NCBI RefSeq assembly: GCF_042683565.1
Contig: NZ_JBHUJW010000028.1
Coordinates: forward strand, 34,301-98,300
Origin: Brevibacillus sp042683565
GTDB lineage: Bacteria; Bacillota; Bacilli; Brevibacillales; Brevibacillaceae
Direction of reading: 5' to 3'
DNA length: 64,000 bases
The translations under genes were made by a program, and so were the position numbers. This document shows, piece after piece, positions 16,053 to 23,967 of the stretch (positions within the stretch are counted from its first letter, which is position 1; the number at the start of each line of letters is the position of its first letter). The notes under the pieces were generated by a model. The model was not told the origin of the DNA. It saw only the letters and a list, made by a program, of their open reading frames with translations, and did not search any database.

Positions 16053-16325
16053 ATGGCAAGAAACGCATTACTTGACATTAAACGCAGTTTAGACGGCCAC
16101 ATCGGTGAGCGCATCCTGCTGAAAGCAAACGGAGGCCGCCGCAAAACCGTCGAACGAAGTGGCATCCTCGAAGAAACTTACCCATCAGTATTTGTAGTAA
16201 AGCTTGACGACGATCAACTTTTCGAGCGGGTTTCTTACAGCTATGCGGACATCTTGACGGAAACAGTAGAGTTGACTGTGTGCCGTGAAAATCAGCACAT
16301 ACGCATCACATTTGTACAACAGTAG
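16053..16325 (+). CDS. veg: Veg protein
   Basis: This 90-residue protein matches the highly conserved Veg family: MARNALLDIKRSLDGHIGER, KANGGRRKTVERSG and ILEETYPSVFVVKL. In B. subtilis Veg stimulates biofilm gene expression by antagonising SinR and has been linked to spore outgrowth. The fold resembles small SH3-like barrels; no membrane segment. GCGAGGTGG precedes the ATG. Expression should be very high given the promoters upstream. Confidence 0.96.
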   Translation: MARNALLDIKRSLDGHIGERILLKANGGRRKTVERSGILEETYPSVFVVKLDDDQLFERVSYSYADILTETVELTVCRENQHIRITFVQQ

Positions 16326-16351
16326 AGCCTTTGGGTTCTGCTGTTTTTATT
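16318..16351 (+). terminator. Terminator overlapping the end of veg
   Basis: ACAGTAGAGCC pairs with GGTTCTGCTGT including wobbles, followed by TTTTT; the 5' arm lies in the last codons of veg. Confidence 0.7.
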
Positions 16352-16448
16352 TTTGCCAAATATTCAGTGGCTGCACGGACCATCTCTTGCCGAGTGAAAT
16401 CCTGCTGATTGCGCACACTATGTATGCCAACGAGAAAGGGAGGATGTC

Positions 16449-16631
16449 ATGAGCCGCAGACGAGGCATTATGTCTGAACAGTTCAAGATGGAGATCGCCA
16501 AGGAGCTTGGATTTTACGATAAGGTGAAAGCCGAGGGCTGGGGAGCCATCACGACGCGTGACGCGGGAAACCTGGTCAAGCGCGCCATTCAGATTGCCGA
16601 GGAAGCATTGGCCAAACAGCATACGACATGA
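16449..16631 (+). CDS. sspF: Small acid-soluble spore protein SspF
   Basis: This 60-residue alpha/beta-type SASP relative has RRRGIMSEQFKMEIAKELG and GAITTRDAGNLVKRAIQIAE, very close to B. subtilis SspF (61). Such proteins coat forespore DNA and protect it; SspF is a minor species. GGGAGGATGTC precedes the ATG. A CACACTA at 16414-16420 resembles a sigma-G -10 (CATACTA), but no matching -35 is evident. veg, sspF, ispE is the standard order. Confidence 0.95.
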   Translation: MSRRRGIMSEQFKMEIAKELGFYDKVKAEGWGAITTRDAGNLVKRAIQIAEEALAKQHTT

Positions 16632-16642
16632 CTCGTTGGCGG

Positions 16643-16674
16643 GGCCGGGGCGACCCGGTCTTTTCTGTTTTTTT
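16643..16674 (+). terminator. Terminator after sspF
   Basis: GGCCGGG pairs with CCCGGTC (one wobble) around a GCGA loop, then TTTT and a further T7. Confidence 0.75.
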
Positions 16675-16791
16675 CCAAACTGTCACAATCTTCTCCATCA
16701 AATCGTTTTGTCGGATCAAGTGGCATGGGGGAGAATTCCTGTGCTACAATAGAAGACTAGGAAAAACAGAACGTAGTTAGAGGTGAAAAAC

Positions 16792-17670
16792 GTGCGTATC
16801 TCGGTCAAAGCTCCGGCCAAAATCAATTTAACTCTGGATGTTCTCGCCAAGCGGCCGGACGGTTATCACGAAGTGGAAATGGTGATGACCACCGTGGACC
16901 TGGCGGATCGTGTAGATCTGACTCTGCGCGGAGATGGAGAGATTACGCTGGATTGCTCTGCCAGCTTTGTGCCCGATGATATTCGCAATCACGCGTACAA
17001 AGCGGCAGTTCTGTTAAAAGAACGCTATCGGGTGCGCGAAGGCGTACATTTGTATATCGACAAGCAGATTCCTGTAGCTGCGGGCCTCGCAGGAGGAAGC
17101 AGCGATGCTGCGGCCACGCTGCGCGGGTTGAATCAGCTGTGGAATTTGGGGCTTACTTTGGATGAGCTGGCACAGGTCGGCTCGGAGATCGGTTCGGACG
17201 TTCCTTTTTGCGTGTACGGGGGGACAGCGCTTGCCAAAGGGCGCGGAGAGCAAATTACGCGTCTGAATGCACCGTCACCGTGCTGGGTCATCCTCGCCAA
17301 GCCGCCGATCGGCGTGTCGACGGCGGATGTGTATGGAAACCTGCGCGTGCAGGAGATCCCGGCTCATCCATTGACGGGGCAAATGCTGCGGGCCATCCAG
17401 GAGCAGGACTTCTCCCTGATGTGCCAGGCGCTGGGCAACGTGCTCGAAAGTGTCACCTTGTCGCTTCATCCGCAGGTGAGGCAGATCAAGGAGCTGATGA
17501 TCGCATCCGGGGCAGACGGCGTGCTGATGTCAGGAAGCGGTCCTACGGTGTTTGCCCTCGTGCAAAAGGAAGCCAAGGTGCATCGGATCTACAACGCCTT
17601 GCGCGGATTTGTGAAAGATGTATTTGTTGCCCGAATGTTAGGTGCGCAAGAAGGGGAAATGCTTGCATGA
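16792..17670 (+). CDS. ispE: 4-diphosphocytidyl-2-C-methyl-D-erythritol kinase
   Basis: This 292-residue GHMP kinase phosphorylates CDP-methylerythritol in the MEP isoprenoid pathway. KAPAKINLTLDV is at the N terminus, the ATP loop PVAAGLAGGSSDAA around residue 95 and MSGSGPTVFAL around 250. I choose the GTG at 16792: AGAGGTG lies 6 bases upstream and the N terminus MRISVKAPAK aligns with B. subtilis IspE, whereas the GTG at 16783 is part of that ribosome site. TGCTACAAT at 16741-16749 is a possible extended -10. Confidence 0.95.
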   Translation: MRISVKAPAKINLTLDVLAKRPDGYHEVEMVMTTVDLADRVDLTLRGDGEITLDCSASFVPDDIRNHAYKAAVLLKERYRVREGVHLYIDKQIPVAAGLAGGSSDAAATLRGLNQLWNLGLTLDELAQVGSEIGSDVPFCVYGGTALAKGRGEQITRLNAPSPCWVILAKPPIGVSTADVYGNLRVQEIPAHPLTGQMLRAIQEQDFSLMCQALGNVLESVTLSLHPQVRQIKELMIASGADGVLMSGSGPTVFALVQKEAKVHRIYNALRGFVKDVFVARMLGAQEGEMLA

Positions 17671-17725
17671 ACCCGTATAAAAATGATACATTAGCACCAT
17701 AATATTCGGTTTTGGAGGAAGAGCT

Positions 17726-18550
17726 ATGAAGAAATTGCGTAGAAGTGCTCGATTGGTCGATATGACCCAGCACTTGCTCGCCCATCCCCATACGCTGATT
17801 CCGCTCACTCTGTTTGCCGAACAATACGGGGCGGCGAAATCGTCCATTAGCGAAGACTTGTCCATCATCAAGGAAGCGTTTGAGGTCCAGGGTGTCGGCT
17901 TGTTGAAAACGGTGGCAGGCGCTGCCGGCGGAGTGAAGTACATTCCCCAGGTCAAAACGGATGAAGCACTGGACTTTATTCAACAACTGATCGGTCAATT
18001 GGCAAATCCGGATCGGCTCTTGCCAGGCGGATATTTGTACATGTCGGACGTGCTCGGAGATCCGGCCACCATGGCGCAGATCGGCAAGCTTTTCGCTACC
18101 GCGTATGCGGATAAAAATGTGGACGTGGTCATGACGGTGGAGACGAAAGGAATTCCGCTCGCGTATGCCACGGCGATGTTTTTGAATGTGCCTGTGGTGA
18201 TCGTGCGTCGTGACAACAAGGTGACGGAAGGTTCTGTCGTGAGCATCAACTACGTGTCCGGCTCCAGCAAGCGCATCCAGACGATGTCCCTCGCCCGCCG
18301 CGCTTTGGCGGAGCAATCCCGCGTCCTCATCGTGGACGACTTCATGAAAGCGGGGGGAACGCTCCGCGGGATGATCGACCTGCTGCAGGAATTCCGCGCG
18401 ACGGTCGTCGGCTGCGGTGTATTGGTCGAGACGACAGCGGACGTATCCGAGCGTCTGGTGGACGAGTACGTATCCCTCGCCAAGCTGCAAGACGTGGACG
18501 TCAAGGGCAAGCAAATTGAAATTGCGCTAGGCAGTTTTTTTGAGCGATAA
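17726..18550 (+). CDS. purR: Purine operon repressor PurR
   Basis: This 274-residue regulator has an N-terminal winged helix (residues ~1-75, RRSARLVDMTQHLLAHPHTL) and a phosphoribosyltransferase-like domain with the PRPP-binding loop VLIVDDFMKAGGTL around residue 200. In Bacillus PurR binds PurBoxes of purine genes; PRPP, and competition by (p)ppGpp, modulates it. GGAGGAAGAG lies before the ATG. The ispE-purR-ridA-spoVG order is conserved. Confidence 0.96.
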   Translation: MKKLRRSARLVDMTQHLLAHPHTLIPLTLFAEQYGAAKSSISEDLSIIKEAFEVQGVGLLKTVAGAAGGVKYIPQVKTDEALDFIQQLIGQLANPDRLLPGGYLYMSDVLGDPATMAQIGKLFATAYADKNVDVVMTVETKGIPLAYATAMFLNVPVVIVRRDNKVTEGSVVSINYVSGSSKRIQTMSLARRALAEQSRVLIVDDFMKAGGTLRGMIDLLQEFRATVVGCGVLVETTADVSERLVDEYVSLAKLQDVDVKGKQIEIALGSFFER

Positions 18551-18644
18551 GAATGGGCGACATTCTTGTCTCTCGGATGTGAGCGACGGCTTCGCCAAAC
18601 AGTCAGACGAAAGCCGGTTTTCAAAAAGAGAGGAGTAGATTCGC

Positions 18645-19028
18645 ATGGCAATCTCTTTTGTATCCACAGACAAAGCTCCGGCAGCGATTGGACCCTACAG
18701 TCAGGCTGCCAAGGTGGGGCCGTTCCTGTTTGCTTCCGGTCAAATTCCGCTGCGCCCGGACGGCACTCTCGTGGAGGGTGACATCGTCGAGCAGGCCCAT
18801 CAGGTTTTTGCCAACATTCAGGCGGTACTGGCAGAAGCGGGCGGCAGCTTGTCCAACGTCGTGAAAGCGACCGTCTTCATCAAGGACATGAACGATTTCG
18901 CCCGGCTCAATGAAGTTTACGGACAATATTTCGGCGATCACAAGCCGGCTCGCTCTACAGTGGAAGTAGCTCGCCTGCCGCGCGATGTGAAAGTGGAAAT
19001 TGAGATCGTAGCATACCTGGAAGCGTAA
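18645..19028 (+). CDS. ridA: RidA (YabJ) enamine/imine deaminase
   Basis: This 127-residue protein has the YjgF/YER057c/UK114 fold. APAAIGPYSQAAKVG (residues ~10-24), the VVKATVFIKDMNDF strand-helix and PARSTVEVARLP with its active-site arginine are all present. RidA hydrolyses reactive 2-aminoacrylate-type enamines made by PLP enzymes; in B. subtilis yabJ is linked to purR. AGAGGAG lies 10 bases before the ATG. Confidence 0.96.
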   Translation: MAISFVSTDKAPAAIGPYSQAAKVGPFLFASGQIPLRPDGTLVEGDIVEQAHQVFANIQAVLAEAGGSLSNVVKATVFIKDMNDFARLNEVYGQYFGDHKPARSTVEVARLPRDVKVEIEIVAYLEA

Positions 19029-19039
19029 GATCAGCTGCT

Positions 19040-19082
19040 TGCAGACAGTCTCGTGCAAAATTCGCGCGGGGCTGTTTTTTTT
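19040..19082 (+). terminator. Terminator after ridA
   Basis: ACAGTCTCGTGC pairs with GCGCGGGGCTGT through several wobbles, followed by nine T residues. Confidence 0.75.
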
Positions 19083-19117
19083 TCGCCATTTTTCCCCTGG
19101 CAAAATGCACGAATATT

Positions 19118-19197
19118 GTCGATATGAGCAAATATATATATTTTTTAAAAAATTTGCATGCGGATAGCAGGAATATTTACCCAGAGGGTGGAAATAA
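19118..19197 (+). promoter_or_regulatory. Sigma-H promoter with upstream AT block for spoVG
   Basis: GCAGGAATAT (19167-19176) fits the sigma-H -35 RnAGGAwww, and GTGGAAATAA (19188-19197) is close to the -10 RnnGAATww after 11 bp. An AT-rich block (about 19125-19155) lies just upstream, as in B. subtilis spoVG where AbrB binds. Confidence 0.72.
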
Positions 19198-19234
19198 TCC
19201 TAAACGCTTTTCATAGATAAAGGGAGTGAACTAG

Positions 19235-19522
19235 ATGGAAGTAACAGACGTTAGACTTCGCCGAGTGAATACGGATGGTAGGATGAAAGCCATTGCGTCC
19301 ATTACAATTGACCATGAATTCGTGGTTCATGATATCCGTGTCATTGACGGAAACAATGGCATGTTCGTTGCCATGCCGAGCAAGCGTACACCGGATGGTG
19401 AATTCCGCGATATCGCGCATCCGATTTCCTCTACTACCCGCGAAAAAATTCAAGCGGCTGTCTTGACCGAATACGACCGTGTAGGTCAAGAAGAAGAAAG
19501 CACCATCGAAGCAGGTGCGTAG
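19235..19522 (+). CDS. spoVG: SpoVG RNA-binding regulator
   Basis: This 95-residue protein is almost identical to the SpoVG family: MEVTDVRLRRVNTDGRMKAI, HDIRVIDGNNGMFVAMPSKR, GEFRDIAHPIS. SpoVG binds nucleic acid and influences spore cortex formation and asymmetric division in Bacillus and virulence regulators in staphylococci. The upstream promoter predicts onset under sigma-H with AbrB repression. AAAGGGAGTG precedes the ATG. Confidence 0.98.
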   Translation: MEVTDVRLRRVNTDGRMKAIASITIDHEFVVHDIRVIDGNNGMFVAMPSKRTPDGEFRDIAHPISSTTREKIQAAVLTEYDRVGQEEESTIEAGA

Positions 19523-19533
19523 CCGAAACAAAC

Positions 19534-19564
19534 AAGCACCCTGTCTCCTCTGGCAGGGTGCTTT
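19534..19564. terminator. Bidirectional terminator between spoVG and the COG0523 gene
   Basis: AAGCACCCTG / CAGGGTGCTT (10 bp). T residues follow on the plus strand and A residues precede it, so it can serve both convergent genes. Confidence 0.78.
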
Positions 19565-19573
19565 GACGTCTGA

Positions 19574-20590
19574 TTACCGATAGCATGTTTCCAGATCGGC
19601 AATGATTTTGTCCCGGTCCATGCCTTCCCCGATAAAGACGGCCACCATTTTCGGTCCGTGATTCTCAAACGGAAACAGGTGGACCTGATTGTCGGTGTGC
19701 TGAAACGAAATCAGCTCGTCTTTTCCGTGAAACAGGACGTAGCCTTTTGCCCGATAGACGTTTTTCGGCAGGCTGTACAGGAAGTCTTCAAACTTTTCGG
19801 CATCCACTGGTCCGGCAAAGGGGTAGGAGAACGTCTCGATGCTGTTGTACAAGGACGGCTGGCTTGTGCGCAAGCCGATGGACTGCTTCAGCCGATCCAT
19901 CGCGGACATGCGGCCGATCGTTTTTTGGACGGGTACGGAGCGGCCGGCTTCCCGGGCTGCAGCGGCAATATCGTGCAGGCGGGAGACGGACAGCAGGGTG
20001 TGCAGGTCTACGTCGCTCTGGACGGTGAGGTGGACGGGAGCCGCCGGGTTTAGCTCGGACAGCTTTCGCTTGACCTTTTCCAGCGTTTCGGCAGGTGTCG
20101 TGTCTACCTTGTTCACCAGCAGCATGTCCGCATATTTGACCTGGTTGCGGATCGTTTTCACGAGAGGGCCTGTAGACTGGAAGCGCGAGTTCAGCTCCAG
20201 AAAGCGGGAGGCGTCCACGACCGTGATGATTCCCCGCAATTCGATTTTCTCGTACAGTTCCGGATGCGTCAGTCCGTCGACTACGTCGATGGGATCGGCG
20301 ACACCTGTCGTTTCGATGAGGATTTTATCGGGATGGAGGGAGGAAATTACTTCCTTCAGACTCTCCGTCATCTCGCCCTGAATGGTGCAGCAGATGCATC
20401 CGTCCAGCAGCTTTTTCACCGGAAAGCCAAACCCTTGCAGCATTTCCCCATCAATATCTTCCTCGCCCATTTCGTTCATGACGACGACGACTTTCCCTTC
20501 CTGCGTCCGCAGATGAGTGAGCAGTTTCTGCAACAGAGTGGTTTTTCCGCTGCCGAGGTAACCGGTCAGCAAGAACACCTGTGAGCTCAT
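19574..20590 (-). CDS. COG0523 (CobW/ZNG1-like) GTPase, putative metallochaperone
   Basis: This 338-residue G3E-family GTPase has Walker A GYLGSGKTTLL near residues 9-19, the conserved metal-binding CXCC motif (GCICCTIQGEM) near 65, NKVD near 157 and a C-terminal CobW domain. Family members insert or deliver metals, usually zinc (YciC/ZagA in B. subtilis) or cobalt. The ATG is set by AAAGGAGGTCGAAACAA on the minus strand; an upstream start would add 14 residues before the ribosome site. It is an insertion relative to B. subtilis between spoVG and glmU. I see no good Zur box upstream, so the metal is undetermined. Confidence 0.88.
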   Translation of the reverse strand: MSSQVFLLTGYLGSGKTTLLQKLLTHLRTQEGKVVVVMNEMGEEDIDGEMLQGFGFPVKKLLDGCICCTIQGEMTESLKEVISSLHPDKILIETTGVADPIDVVDGLTHPELYEKIELRGIITVVDASRFLELNSRFQSTGPLVKTIRNQVKYADMLLVNKVDTTPAETLEKVKRKLSELNPAAPVHLTVQSDVDLHTLLSVSRLHDIAAAAREAGRSVPVQKTIGRMSAMDRLKQSIGLRTSQPSLYNSIETFSYPFAGPVDAEKFEDFLYSLPKNVYRAKGYVLFHGKDELISFQHTDNQVHLFPFENHGPKMVAVFIGEGMDRDKIIADLETCYR

Positions 20591-20664
20591 TTGTTTCGAC
20601 CTCCTTTGCGATAACCCCCTATTGTCCATCAATATACCATACGATAATCAGAAAATTAAATGTT

Positions 20665-20682
20665 GTCGGATGTTTGTCCGAC
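20665..20682. repeat. Palindrome between the COG0523 gene and glmU
   Basis: GTCGGA-TGTTTG-TCCGAC is a perfect 6-bp inverted repeat about 50 bases upstream of the glmU -35. It may be an operator; the regulator is unknown. Confidence 0.35.
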
Positions 20683-20728
20683 TTTCAGGCAATGTCCGGA
20701 AAACGGCGATAATCCTGCGCCATGTGTC

Positions 20729-20757
20729 TTGAAATCCACATATGATTAAGATATAGT
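20729..20757 (+). promoter_or_regulatory. Sigma-A promoter of glmU-prs
   Basis: TTGAAA (20729-20734), 17 bp, TATAGT (20752-20757). Confidence 0.7.
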
Positions 20758-20788
20758 CATTGTGGAACTTCTACGATGGAGGGTTAAC

Positions 20789-22174
20789 ATGTCTAAGATC
20801 CATGCCGTGGTTCTGGCTGCCGGTCAGGGCACACGGATGAAATCGAAGCTGTACAAGGTCCTGCACCCTGTATGCGGGAAGCCGATGGTCCAACATGTCG
20901 TGGACACGATGGCGTCCATGCAGGTGGAGGATATCGTTGTCGTCGTAGGTCATGGTGCAGACGCAGTCCGCGCCACACTGGGCGAGGGCGTTGCATATGC
21001 ACTGCAAGAAGAACAGTTGGGAACGGCGCATGCCGTCCAGCAGGCAGCGCCATTTTTACATGATAAAGAAGGTACTACGTTGCTTTTGTACGGAGACGTC
21101 CCTCTTTTGTCTGCAGAGACGTTGTCCGCATTGTTGACCTATCACGAAGAGCAGCAAGCGGCTGCGACCGTGTTGACTGCCGTGCTGTCCGACCCGACTG
21201 GCTACGGGCGCATCGTGCGCGATGAGGCAGGCGAAGTATTGCGAATCGTGGAACACAAGGACGCTGCTGCCGAGGAACGGGCGATCCGGGAAATCAATAC
21301 GGGCATATACTGCTATGACAACCAAAAACTTTGGAAAGCATTGGCGCAAGTGAAAAATGACAATGCACAAGGCGAATACTACGTAACAGATGTCGTCGGC
21401 ATTCTGCGGGATGCAGGTGAAAAAGTGGCGGCTTTTGAAGCGGCCGATCCGGATGAAACGATGGGCGTCAATGACCGTGTGCAGCTGTCCGAAGCGGAAG
21501 CGTACATGAGACGGCGCATTGCCACGGCTCATATGCGTAGTGGCGTGACGATCGTGGACCCGTCCTCCACGTACATCGAGGCGGACGTGAAGATCGCAGC
21601 CGATACGGTGATCCATCCCGGCACCTTCCTGCGCGGGCGGACAACCATTGGCGCGGATTGCGTCATTGGACCGCATGCTGACCTGACCGATGTGACGGTA
21701 GGGGACGGCGTTACCCTGACCTACACCGTCATGACCGATGCGCGCGTGGAGCAGGAGAGCACGGTGGGACCGTTTGCATATGTGCGTCCGGGCAGCGTGA
21801 TCGGTCCAAGGGCAAAAATCGGCGACTTCGTGGAGCTGAAAAATACGAAGATCGGCGAAGGCTCGAAAGTTCCGCACCTCAGCTACGTAGGGGACGCCGA
21901 AATTGGCGACGGCGTCAATATCGGCTGTGGAACGATTACCGTCAACTACGACGGTGCTGTGAAACACAAAACGGTGGTGCAGGACGGCGCGTTCATCGGC
22001 TGCAACACCAATCTGGTCGCTCCGGTCACCGTTGGACAGAATGCCTACGTGGCTGCGGGTTCGACGATCACTCAGGATGTTCCTGACAATGCGCTGGCGA
22101 TTGCCCGCGAACGACAAATGAATAAAATCGACTACGCCAACAGAATGCCTCGCAAGGGCAAAAAGCAATCATAA
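20789..22174 (+). CDS. glmU: Bifunctional GlcN-1-P acetyltransferase / UDP-GlcNAc pyrophosphorylase
   Basis: This 461-residue enzyme makes UDP-GlcNAc for peptidoglycan and teichoic acids. The N-terminal uridylyltransferase starts with AVVLAAGQGTRMKS, with YGDVPLL near residue 100. From about residue 250 there are left-handed beta-helix hexapeptide repeats (IGPRAKIGDFVELKNTKIG) ending in GCGTITVNYDG. The ATG at 20789 follows GGAGGG; an in-frame GTG at 20762 lies at the predicted transcription start and is rejected. prs follows 21 bases later. Confidence 0.98.
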   Translation: MSKIHAVVLAAGQGTRMKSKLYKVLHPVCGKPMVQHVVDTMASMQVEDIVVVVGHGADAVRATLGEGVAYALQEEQLGTAHAVQQAAPFLHDKEGTTLLLYGDVPLLSAETLSALLTYHEEQQAAATVLTAVLSDPTGYGRIVRDEAGEVLRIVEHKDAAAEERAIREINTGIYCYDNQKLWKALAQVKNDNAQGEYYVTDVVGILRDAGEKVAAFEAADPDETMGVNDRVQLSEAEAYMRRRIATAHMRSGVTIVDPSSTYIEADVKIAADTVIHPGTFLRGRTTIGADCVIGPHADLTDVTVGDGVTLTYTVMTDARVEQESTVGPFAYVRPGSVIGPRAKIGDFVELKNTKIGEGSKVPHLSYVGDAEIGDGVNIGCGTITVNYDGAVKHKTVVQDGAFIGCNTNLVAPVTVGQNAYVAAGSTITQDVPDNALAIARERQMNKIDYANRMPRKGKKQS

Positions 22175-22195
22175 CGGGAGGTTCTCGAGAATATC

Positions 22196-23146
22196 ATGGC
22201 TAACTACCGCGATCCAAAACTGAAAGTCTTTACGTGTAACGCAAACCCTGAACTGGCGAAGGAAATCGCTGAACACATCGGTGTCCCGCTCGGAAACGCA
22301 CAGGCTGTGCGCTTCAGTGATGGCGAGTGCCAAATCAAATTGAATGAAAGCGTTCGCGGTTGTGACGTATTTGTTATTCAGCCAACCTCTGCTCCCGTTA
22401 ATGAGCACTTGATGGAGCTATTGGTAATGGTGGACGCATTGAAACGCGCCTCCGCCAAGAGCATCAACGTCGTGATCCCTTACTACGGCTATGCCCGTCA
22501 GGACCGAAAAGCACGCGCGCGCGATCCGATTACCGCGAAGCTCGTTGCCAACCTGATCGAGACAGCTGGCGCGCAACGCGTCATCACCATGGATCTGCAC
22601 GCGACTCAAATCCAGGGTTTCTTCGACATCCCGGTGGATCATCTGTTGGGCGTACCGATTTTGGCAAAACATTTCTCCGAAAAAGGTCTGTCTGATATCG
22701 TGGTGGTATCTCCTGACCACGGCGGCGTTACCCGTGCCCGCAAGCTTGCGGAGCGTCTGGAAGCGCCGATCGCGATTATCGACAAGCGCCGTCCGGAGCC
22801 AAACGTAGCGGAAGTCATGAATATCGTAGGGAATATCGAAGGCAAGACCGCGATCATTATCGACGACATCATCGACACAGCGGGAACGATCACGCTGGCT
22901 GCCAATGCGCTGGTAGAAGCAGGCGCGCGCGAAGTATACGCGTGCTGCACGCATCCGGTTCTGTCCGGTCCGGCGATCGAGCGCATCAGCAATTCCAAAA
23001 TTCGCGAGCTGATCGTCACCAACTCCATTCCGCTCTCCAAAGAACAGATTATCGACAAAATCACCGTGCTGTCCGTTGCACCGATTATCGGTGAAGCAAT
23101 CATCCGCGTCCACGAAGAGCTGTCGGTAAGCAAGCTGTTCGACTAA
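22196..23146 (+). CDS. prs: Ribose-phosphate pyrophosphokinase
   Basis: This 316-residue enzyme makes PRPP from ribose-5-phosphate and ATP for nucleotide, His, Trp and NAD synthesis. RFSDGEC..., the flexible loop YYGYARQDRKARARDPI (residues ~95-112), DLHATQIQGFFDIP, VVSPDHGGVTRARKLA and the PRPP loop IIDDIIDTAGTI are all present. GGGAGG is unusually far (about 15 bases) from the ATG, but no other in-frame start exists. PurR, which senses PRPP, is encoded nearby. Its transcript runs into the switch-like element before ctc. Confidence 0.98.
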   Translation: MANYRDPKLKVFTCNANPELAKEIAEHIGVPLGNAQAVRFSDGECQIKLNESVRGCDVFVIQPTSAPVNEHLMELLVMVDALKRASAKSINVVIPYYGYARQDRKARARDPITAKLVANLIETAGAQRVITMDLHATQIQGFFDIPVDHLLGVPILAKHFSEKGLSDIVVVSPDHGGVTRARKLAERLEAPIAIIDKRRPEPNVAEVMNIVGNIEGKTAIIIDDIIDTAGTITLAANALVEAGAREVYACCTHPVLSGPAIERISNSKIRELIVTNSIPLSKEQIIDKITVLSVAPIIGEAIIRVHEELSVSKLFD

Positions 23147-23171
23147 TTGCCGCTGTCAAGACAGGCATGAC

Positions 23172-23257
23172 ATCCCCTTGCAAAGGGGATTGAAACAAAC
23201 CTCCTTTGGACAAGCTAGTGAGGAAACTTTTACTAGCGGTCTAAAGGAGGTTTTTTT
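23172..23257 (+). promoter_or_regulatory. Two-hairpin attenuator-like element between prs and ctc
   Basis: Hairpin 1: ATCCCCTT (23172-23179) pairs with AAGGGGAT (23183-23190). Hairpin 2: AAACCTCCTTT (23197-23207), GAC and CTAGT pair with ACTAG, GTC and AAAGGAGGTTT (23243-23253), followed by T to 23257, forming an intrinsic terminator. Its 3' arm is the ctc ribosome site (AAAGGAGG), 7 bases before the GTG. CAAAGGGG (23181-23188) can instead pair with CCTCCTTTG (23200-23208), making the two states mutually exclusive. No ligand is suggested by the sequence. Confidence 0.7.
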
Positions 23258-23878
23258 GTGGAAGCGATTCAGGGTCAAATGCGAGCAGAGGGCATGGGCA
23301 ATTCGGTCAAGGCATTGCGGCGAAACGGCTGGGTGCCCGGCATTGTTTACGGCTCCGGCATGAGCAATCAGAAAATACAGGTGCAGGGCAGAGAGCTGGA
23401 TGCGGCACTTCGCCGACAAGCGACAAATAAACCTTATAAACTGCAGATAGATGGCAATACGTACGATGTCATGGTAAACGAGCTGCAGCGTCATCCAGTG
23501 ATGGGCAACATTCTGCACGCGGACTTCAGAAAGATCAACATGAATGAAAAGATCATGACGATCGTTCCTCTGCTGATGTCGGGCGATCCCGAGCTCGGCG
23601 TGGCGACGCTGGTACGCCACAACGTAGAGGTCAGCTGCCTGCCGGGCAATATTCCAGAATCATTCACGGTCAATGTGGATGGCCTGAACATCGGTGACGT
23701 GGTGCTGGCCAGTGACCTCACCGTCCCGCCGGGAGTCGAACTGGGCGTGGATCCGACAGAAGTGCTGATCAGCATCCTGCCCGTCAAAGCCAAATCGGAA
23801 GAATCGATCGAAGCCCAGCACGAAGCCGAACAAGTGGCAGAAGCCGCCGGTTCGACAGAACAGTCCAAGCGTGTATAA
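23258..23878 (+). CDS. ctc: Ribosomal protein bL25, general stress type (Ctc)
   Basis: This 206-residue protein has an N-terminal L25 5S-rRNA-binding domain (GNSVKALRRNGWVPGIVYG) and a C-terminal TL5-type beta domain (residues ~95-190), ending in a glutamate/alanine-rich tail. B. subtilis Ctc (204) is sigma-B induced and binds 5S rRNA in the ribosome. The GTG is fixed by AAAGGAGG, which is also the 3' arm of the terminator hairpin described upstream, so its expression probably depends on RNA refolding or active translation. Confidence 0.94.
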   Translation: MEAIQGQMRAEGMGNSVKALRRNGWVPGIVYGSGMSNQKIQVQGRELDAALRRQATNKPYKLQIDGNTYDVMVNELQRHPVMGNILHADFRKINMNEKIMTIVPLLMSGDPELGVATLVRHNVEVSCLPGNIPESFTVNVDGLNIGDVVLASDLTVPPGVELGVDPTEVLISILPVKAKSEESIEAQHEAEQVAEAAGSTEQSKRV

Positions 23879-23885
23879 AGACAAG

Positions 23886-23916
23886 AAGGCTCGGGAGCAA
23901 GCTGCCCGGGTCTTTT
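23886..23916 (+). terminator. Terminator after ctc
   Basis: AAGGCTCGGG pairs imperfectly with CCCGGGTCTT, then TTTTT. Confidence 0.6.
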
Positions 23917-23967
23917 TGATTGGGGAAAAAGCTGACGAAACCCCCGCCGACCACCAACAGCTGTCCA

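Noticed and set aside
20610..20640. Possible Zur box before the COG0523 gene
   Set aside because: Only short AT-rich similarity to the Zur palindrome; half-sites are not intact, unlike the znu sites.
23172..23195. Hairpin ending in GGGGATTGAAAC that looks like a CRISPR repeat
   Set aside because: There is only one copy, with no spacers and no cas genes; it fits better as part of the prs-ctc RNA element.
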